From the NCBI RefSeq assembly GCF_002994745.2, contig NC_037089.1:88064347-88128346 (forward strand): a DNA stretch of 64,000 nt, written 5' to 3'. The DNA is from Rosa chinensis (Eukaryota; Streptophyta; Magnoliopsida; Rosales; Rosaceae). The translations under genes were made by a program, and so were the position numbers. Under the pieces are notes generated by a model. The model had not been told where the DNA came from, made no database searches, and worked only from the letters and a program-made list of their open reading frames with translations. Shown here one piece after another: positions 59,148-64,000 of the stretch (positions within the stretch are counted from its first letter, which is position 1; each line of letters opens with the position of its first letter).

Positions 59148-60030
59148 CCAATATCAACCGAGTCTGAAGTGGCCTTCTCACTCAAGTGCTATCAGAGGTG
59201 AGTACTCCACTTCCAATAGTTCCTCACCAGTTGGTGTTCCATTCTTTTCCTTAGTATTTACACTTTTTAGTGCCTCACACTTCCATATTTTCTATTTTAT
59301 TCTATTGTTCAGTTAGGTTTAGGACTAAATGGCAAAAGCCTAAGATGGGGCAAGTGGAATCTTCTTGCTCATATATATCTACCTAAACTGAAGTTTTGGA
59401 TTTTGTGTTCATATTAATCGCCATGGAGGTTATATTCGTTCGCTTTTGCATCATCTTCTTCACCATGAGAGCCAAATTATAGTTCCTTTTATTTTCTTCT
59501 CCGAGCCAGACCAGATTTTGAAGACCTCAACGGTGGATGCAGTTGGGAGCTGATATTAATAGTGAAGCAGTGTGATTTCCGTTTCCCCCCTGAGATTGTG
59601 CTGGGTTGCATTGTCTTAGGTAAAGATGGGTCTGTAGATATATTTGATGTAATGGAAATTTTTTGTTTTTTTGGCCATCGTTGTTTAAATGTATTGTTTA
59701 GTTTCATCCTTTCTTCACCCTTGATTGTTGATTGTGATGAGGTCCAGACTCCAACGACAAGTTACAATGTATCATATACATATCTTCAAACGAGGAATTT
59801 TGTTAATTTCCAATGACAAGAACACATACTAGTTTATCTTTGCACACATAGGTATCAGACTCCCATGGTGAATGAAACAAGTGAAAGTAAATATGAACAA
59901 AATTTCATTCATCGAAAATGTGAACCTAGTAAACATTTACACTGATTTACAGCGATGTACAAAGAAATACGAGGAATACGTACCAGTAACTCTTTTTTGA
60001 AGGCAAGGAGACGGCGTCGTTTTGAAGTTG
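59148..60030. other. 3' flank of the BAR-like gene
   Basis: Probable 3' UTR (possibly with an intron) and intergenic spacer to SKL1. The open frame at 59562-59816 shows no domain. Confidence 0.45.
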
Positions 60031-60034
60031 TTAG

Positions 60035-60042
60035 ATATATAA
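60035..60042 (+). promoter_or_regulatory. Possible TATA box of SKL1
   Basis: ATATATAAC-type box about 135 bases before the ATG at 60174. Modest support. Confidence 0.4.
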
Positions 60043-60173
60043 CGTGTCCTATCCTGGGTCTCCTCGCCGGATAAGGTAATGACAGTCATTAACGGTTAGA
60101 TGACTGGCAAGTCCTGAAAGTCCAACTTGAGATAAAATTGCAAAGCCAAACTGGGGGGGGGTTTGTGTTTGGC

Positions 60174-62374
60174 ATGGAGATAACAAGGACTCTCCTCCCT
60201 TCCTCCTCTTGCTCTAGTCTCCACCTCCGCACTCCGCTCCTCCATTTTCACGTCTCGCCTTCGCACCCACAGTCGTTACCCCAGGATGTCCTTCAGTCTC
60301 AGACCTCACTGCCCATTCCATCTCGCACCCGCTTCCGGAAACCTCTCGCCGCCTCCGATGGCACCACTTCCGGTCAGTTCAATCTCTTATGACTCTTCTG
60401 TTCCATTCCCAGATGAAGTTATGGCCCACTGTTTGATATAATTGCCATTTCTCGTATATATATAGCTGGATTAGTAGGGGATTAAGGTTTTATGTGGTTG
60501 TTTTCTATGAGATACATGACTCGATTATCACTTAAATCTGTTTTCTTACTTTGGATTTGTCTATAATTTCAGCAACTAAGGTTGCTGTGGATGATCCCTC
60601 TCTTGCTGTGAAGGTGAGATCTCATTCCCTTCTGCCTCCAACTTCCATACTCTGCCTGCATTTACTGCAATTCATGCCTATTGATAATCTCCTCTACTAG
60701 AGCTTCAGGAAGTCTTTTTTTTTTTTGTGGTTTGATCTTCATGGGTGATGGATATTTTAGACTGCGTGTATAGTAACTGAACTTAGTTCTCGTTTGAAGT
60801 GCTGATTGTAACTGTTCAGTTTTAATTCAGAAGAAGGCAATGGATGTATCACCAGAACTCAAAGGAACTACCATATTCCTTGTGGGTAAGCATTACTTAG
60901 TGCTCTGTAATGCAGTCACCACTCACCATTGTGTGTTTATGCATGGATTCATGATCTTATTTTTTGGTGGAAAGGCATGAAGAGCTCCATAAAGACCAGT
61001 TTGGGGAAATTCCTCGCCAACTTGTTACGATACTATTACTTTGACAGGTACCTGTATTCTTTTTCTTTTTTTCTGAAAGGTCAGGAGAAGATTACTTCTC
61101 TCGGGTCTTATTAGCTGAAGCTTTGATTTGTGTTCTTCTATATCCAGTGATAGTTTGGTTGAGGAAGCTGCTGGCACTCAATCTGCCACCAAATCTTTAA
61201 GGGAGACTGACAAGAGTGGTTTCCAGGAGTCCGAGGTAATTGTTTTCAGTTCCTTTGATGTTTTCTTCACCATACTTCGGATGCAAGCTCAAGTATCATC
61301 AATCCAAGGACTGGAAAAGCTGCCTTAAGCCTACACTAGAACACTCATGACACATATCTTTCAAATTGCATTATTAACTTGTTACAAATAGCCTCAATGA
61401 CTTGTTGATGTAGATTATTTGGCACTCTATCTGTATCATTCTTGTTTTGTTCAAATGCTAGACGCTATATGTGTATCTAAATCAAAATATTGCTGCAGAC
61501 TGAAGTGTTGAAGCAATTATCATCCATGGGTCGGTTAGTGGTCTGTGCTGGAGATGGTGCAACTCAGAGTTCAACAAATCTGTAGGAACTCTATCTCATT
61601 TTATGATGTATCATTCCATTTATCCTAGTTGATATTAGTTATGTAGTTCTGACTTGTTTCATTGCTTATGTAGGGCTCTTTTAAGACATGGGATCACGAT
61701 ATGGATTGATGTACCTTTAGACATTGTGGCCAGGGGTGTGGTCGAAGATCAAACTCAGCTCTCTGCATACGATCTATCTACTTCCGTATCCTATCCAGAG
61801 GTCATTTCTTTCTCCTTGAACTTATAATTATATAGAAACAGCTTCTCTCTCAGAAGGAAAGTAACGAGACTCTACTATTTAACTTGAAGAGAATAAACAC
61901 ATAAATGCTCCCAGGCAGCTGCCTTCATGAAAATTGACACTTATTTTGAATCTCTGATGTCAATGACCAGGTTTTGACTCACCTAAGTACTTCATATGAA
62001 GAGTTGAGAGGTGGATATGCAATAGCTGATGCAACCGTATCTCTTCAGCGTATATCCCCGTGAATTTGTCTAGTTAGCAATTATGTAATAGATTATATAT
62101 CCTCATTAGTTTTGACATATCTTCTTGTCCTAGCAGAAGTAGCAGGTAAGTTAGGTTATGATGAAATCGACGATGTAACCACCGAAGACATGGCTTTGGA
62201 GGTAAGAAGTGCTAGATTGCAGACATGTTTGAAAATAACTGAAATCAAGTGCCAAACTAATTATGGAGACAAACCCTTGGATTGTTTCCTCTTGTGTTAA
62301 TGTAGGTTCTCAAGGAGGTAGAGAAATTGACCAGAGTGAAAAAGATGATGGAAGCAGCAGCAAGACCTTTTTAA
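60174..62374 (+). CDS. SKL1: Shikimate kinase-like 1 (SKL1), chloroplastic
   Basis: Ten exons: 60174-60372, 60573-60613, 60831-60885, 60975-61047, 61148-61235, 61499-61581, 61674-61800, 61971-62049, 62134-62201, 62306-62374; 293 residues with a continuous frame. The first about 65 residues are Ser/Pro/Arg-rich without acids, a chloroplast transit peptide. The kinase fold is kept: FLVGMKSSIKTSLGK in the P-loop position, YYYFDSDSL, GRLVVCAGDGATQSS, LLRHGITIWIDVPL, then VTTEDMALEVL and KLTRVKKMMEAAARPF. The Walker A of true shikimate kinase (GxxGxGKS/T) is degenerate (GMKSSIKTS, no second Gly), as in the SKL1 family, which has lost shikimate kinase activity and is needed for chloroplast development in Arabidopsis. 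The donor of exon 8 (CAGC then GTATAT) is a slightly unusual site. Immediately follows the BAR-like gene in the same orientation. Confidence 0.93.
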
Positions 62375-63067
62375 CATTCCATACCTCATAAGGTGGCACT
62401 GCAGGCTATGCCAAAAAAAGAAGAAGGTGGCACTGGCAGGCATTTTCATTATGAGTAACTAGATTGAGATTGTGGTGTATGATGACATTAAAGGTTGTTA
62501 ATTTGTTAAAAAAGAAAAAACCATCTATGCTCTAGCCTGTAACTTTCTTTGTTAATTTTATCTGTTGCTTTAGTATTGGACTCATCCAAAGTCTGTGCAA
62601 AGGTTGAGTGGGCTTAACAAGTGTAGGCCCTAAACCTTTAGGCTGGGCCTTGGCCCATTTGAGAATAAGGCAAGTGAACGGTGGCCGGTGGGTGGTGCCT
62701 AAAAAGGAGCAAAAGGAGTTCAACTGCGGCACGCAAAGAGGAACAGCTTTTCAGTGAGTAGTAATTTTGATTTTTGAGGACTCTGAAACTCCTAGCAAAG
62801 AACGAGACACCATAAGTGATTAAGTGGATTGGACTGCCCATGGACGACGACTCCGGTGCTTCCCTTCCTACCGTTACTTTACTAGTGTCCGTGTAAATTG
62901 TAGCCACGTTACATTTCCGCCAATCCCTGCCGCCACGTTTTTCATATTTTTCTGTGTGTAATTTGGCATGCCAAATCCAAATTATGGTTTTCTTTTTTCG
63001 TTCTTTTCATTTCCCCCCCTTTTTGTGGACAATGGCTCTTCTTTTTCTAGAATATAGATAATGTGCA

Positions 63068-63109
<42 letters not shown>

Positions 63110-63190
63110 TAGAATACACATTTGCTTGGCCAGAGAAAAAAGATTGAAGAACGATATGAATAGCCGATTATCCATTGGAATGCTCCTATT
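62375..63190. other. 3' flank of SKL1; nothing else recognised
   Basis: Presumed 3' UTR to about 62.6 kb. A TA microsatellite at 63070-63104. No coding exon. Confidence 0.45.
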
Positions 63191-63914
63191 GATGATTTGG
63201 AAAGCAGTTTGCTTCTTTACTGGCAAATATGGAAAAATCGAAATGATGTTCTGTTTAGAGCGACGGGGTTCAATCTGGCTTCTGTAGTGCATGCTTCAGC
63301 CTCCTTTTGTGCTGCCTACAGGACCCATAATCCCCGTTTTACTGCTTCTTCCAATAGCTTTAGTGAAGTCCTTAAGTGGCACCCTCCGCCTGAAAACTTT
63401 GTTAAGCTCAATTTTGATGGGTCGGTTTCTTCGTCAAACTTGGCTGTTGCGGGATTTGTTATCAGAAACCATTTTGGTGACCCCATTGTTGCTGGTTCAA
63501 GATCTATTGGATCTTCCACAGTTCCTATGGCTGAATGTACGGCTCTTAAAGATGGCCCGTTAGCTGCGAAGCGGTTCAACCTTGACCATTTACTAGTGGA
63601 GGGTGACTCGGCCCTGATTATCAACTCTGTCAACCTCAAGTGTAAAGCTCCCTGGATGATTCAATCTCTCCTTAAAGACATAGCTTCTATTGCTAGTTCC
63701 TTCACAAGTATCTCCTTCTCTTATGTTTTTAGAGAAACGAACTTCCTTGCTGATGCTATTACGTCTACGGGCACATGATCATCTCTAAGAGTTTGGTTTA
63801 AGTGTCTCCCTGTTGTGGCTCTTCCGGCCCTTTATTGGGACAAGTTTAGCTTTGGTTGCCTGAGGGGCTTTTCTTTGTAATTTTCCTTTTCTCTTCAAAA
63901 AAAAAAAAAAAAAA
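63190..63914 (+). mobile_element. 5'-truncated LINE with RNase H (RVT_3) remnant
   Basis: An open frame to 63778 encodes a plant LINE-type RNase H: WQIWKNRNDVLF, then KLNFDGSV, MAECTALKDGPL, LVEGDSALIINSV and FLADAITSTGT, with the four acidic residues in place. It normally sits at the end of the L1-type polyprotein after the RT. After the stop come about 110 bases and an A-run (63897-63915). There is no RT or endonuclease upstream, so it is a 5'-truncated copy. I could not identify a clear target duplication, and the 5' limit is approximate. Confidence 0.8.
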
Positions 63915-64000
63915 AGGTATCCAATCGATGATGCTGGCGTTTTCCATTTTGTTGTTTTCTTATTTGGTGGTTTGAAAGTTTCAATGATGATAAACGTATC

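Overview
The window is plant nuclear DNA from a eudicot. It shows intron-rich genes with GT-AG splicing, gene-poor stretches full of nested transposable elements, and protein families found only in plants (NAC, plant mobile domain, shikimate kinase-like). The repeat repertoire would suit a Rosaceae-type genome, but that is a weak guess.

Layout. 1-12.2 kb is old LTR-retrotransposon debris. It holds a broken Ty3/gypsy gag region on + and, opposite to it, a spliced but disabled plant-mobile-domain (PMD) gene on - that is split by a solo-LTR-like insertion. Next come noncoding Tat/Ogre-like repeats ending in a polypurine tract and a gypsy-type LTR. 12.18-21.46 kb is one terminal-inverted-repeat element (about 2.6 kb originally, 9-bp target duplication) whose left arm was invaded by a Helitron and by a 5.76-kb LTR element without coding capacity. 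That LTR element carries the most unusual structure in the window: about 30 short hairpins with a shared loop and arms that change together. 22.6-24.8 kb is an intact glycerophosphodiester phosphodiesterase gene (GDPD1-like) with four phosphate-starvation (P1BS) motifs in its promoter. 25.64-31.19 kb is a Ty1/copia element on -, with CATTT target duplications and a nested 1.3-kb non-autonomous LTR element. 31.24-31.98 kb is a hAT-type element. 32-36.5 kb is unresolved repeat-like DNA. 36.54-45.93 kb is a second inverted-repeat element interrupted by a CACTA transposon that has captured pieces of CDC48 and of a mitochondrial phosphate carrier, and by a 1.9-kb solo LTR.

The right-hand part is gene-rich: a tRNA-derived SINE (46.3 kb), a divergent NAC-domain gene (47.4-48.2 kb), a small MGCG-type lipid-anchored protein gene (49.4-50.5 kb), a 5'-truncated LINE tail (52.5 kb), a BAR-like/proline-rich protein gene (55.1-59.1 kb), a shikimate kinase-like 1 (SKL1) gene (60.2-62.4 kb) and a LINE RNase H remnant (63.2-63.9 kb).

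Functional links. The GDPD gene is likely part of phosphate-starvation lipid recycling. The BAR-like gene and SKL1 are neighbours here as they are, from memory, in Arabidopsis (At3g26910/At3g26900), which suggests an old conserved block. Everything else is best read as layers of transposon insertions whose order can be worked out from nesting. Exon coordinates were read by eye from splice sites and frame continuity; they fit without frame breaks but have no transcript support.
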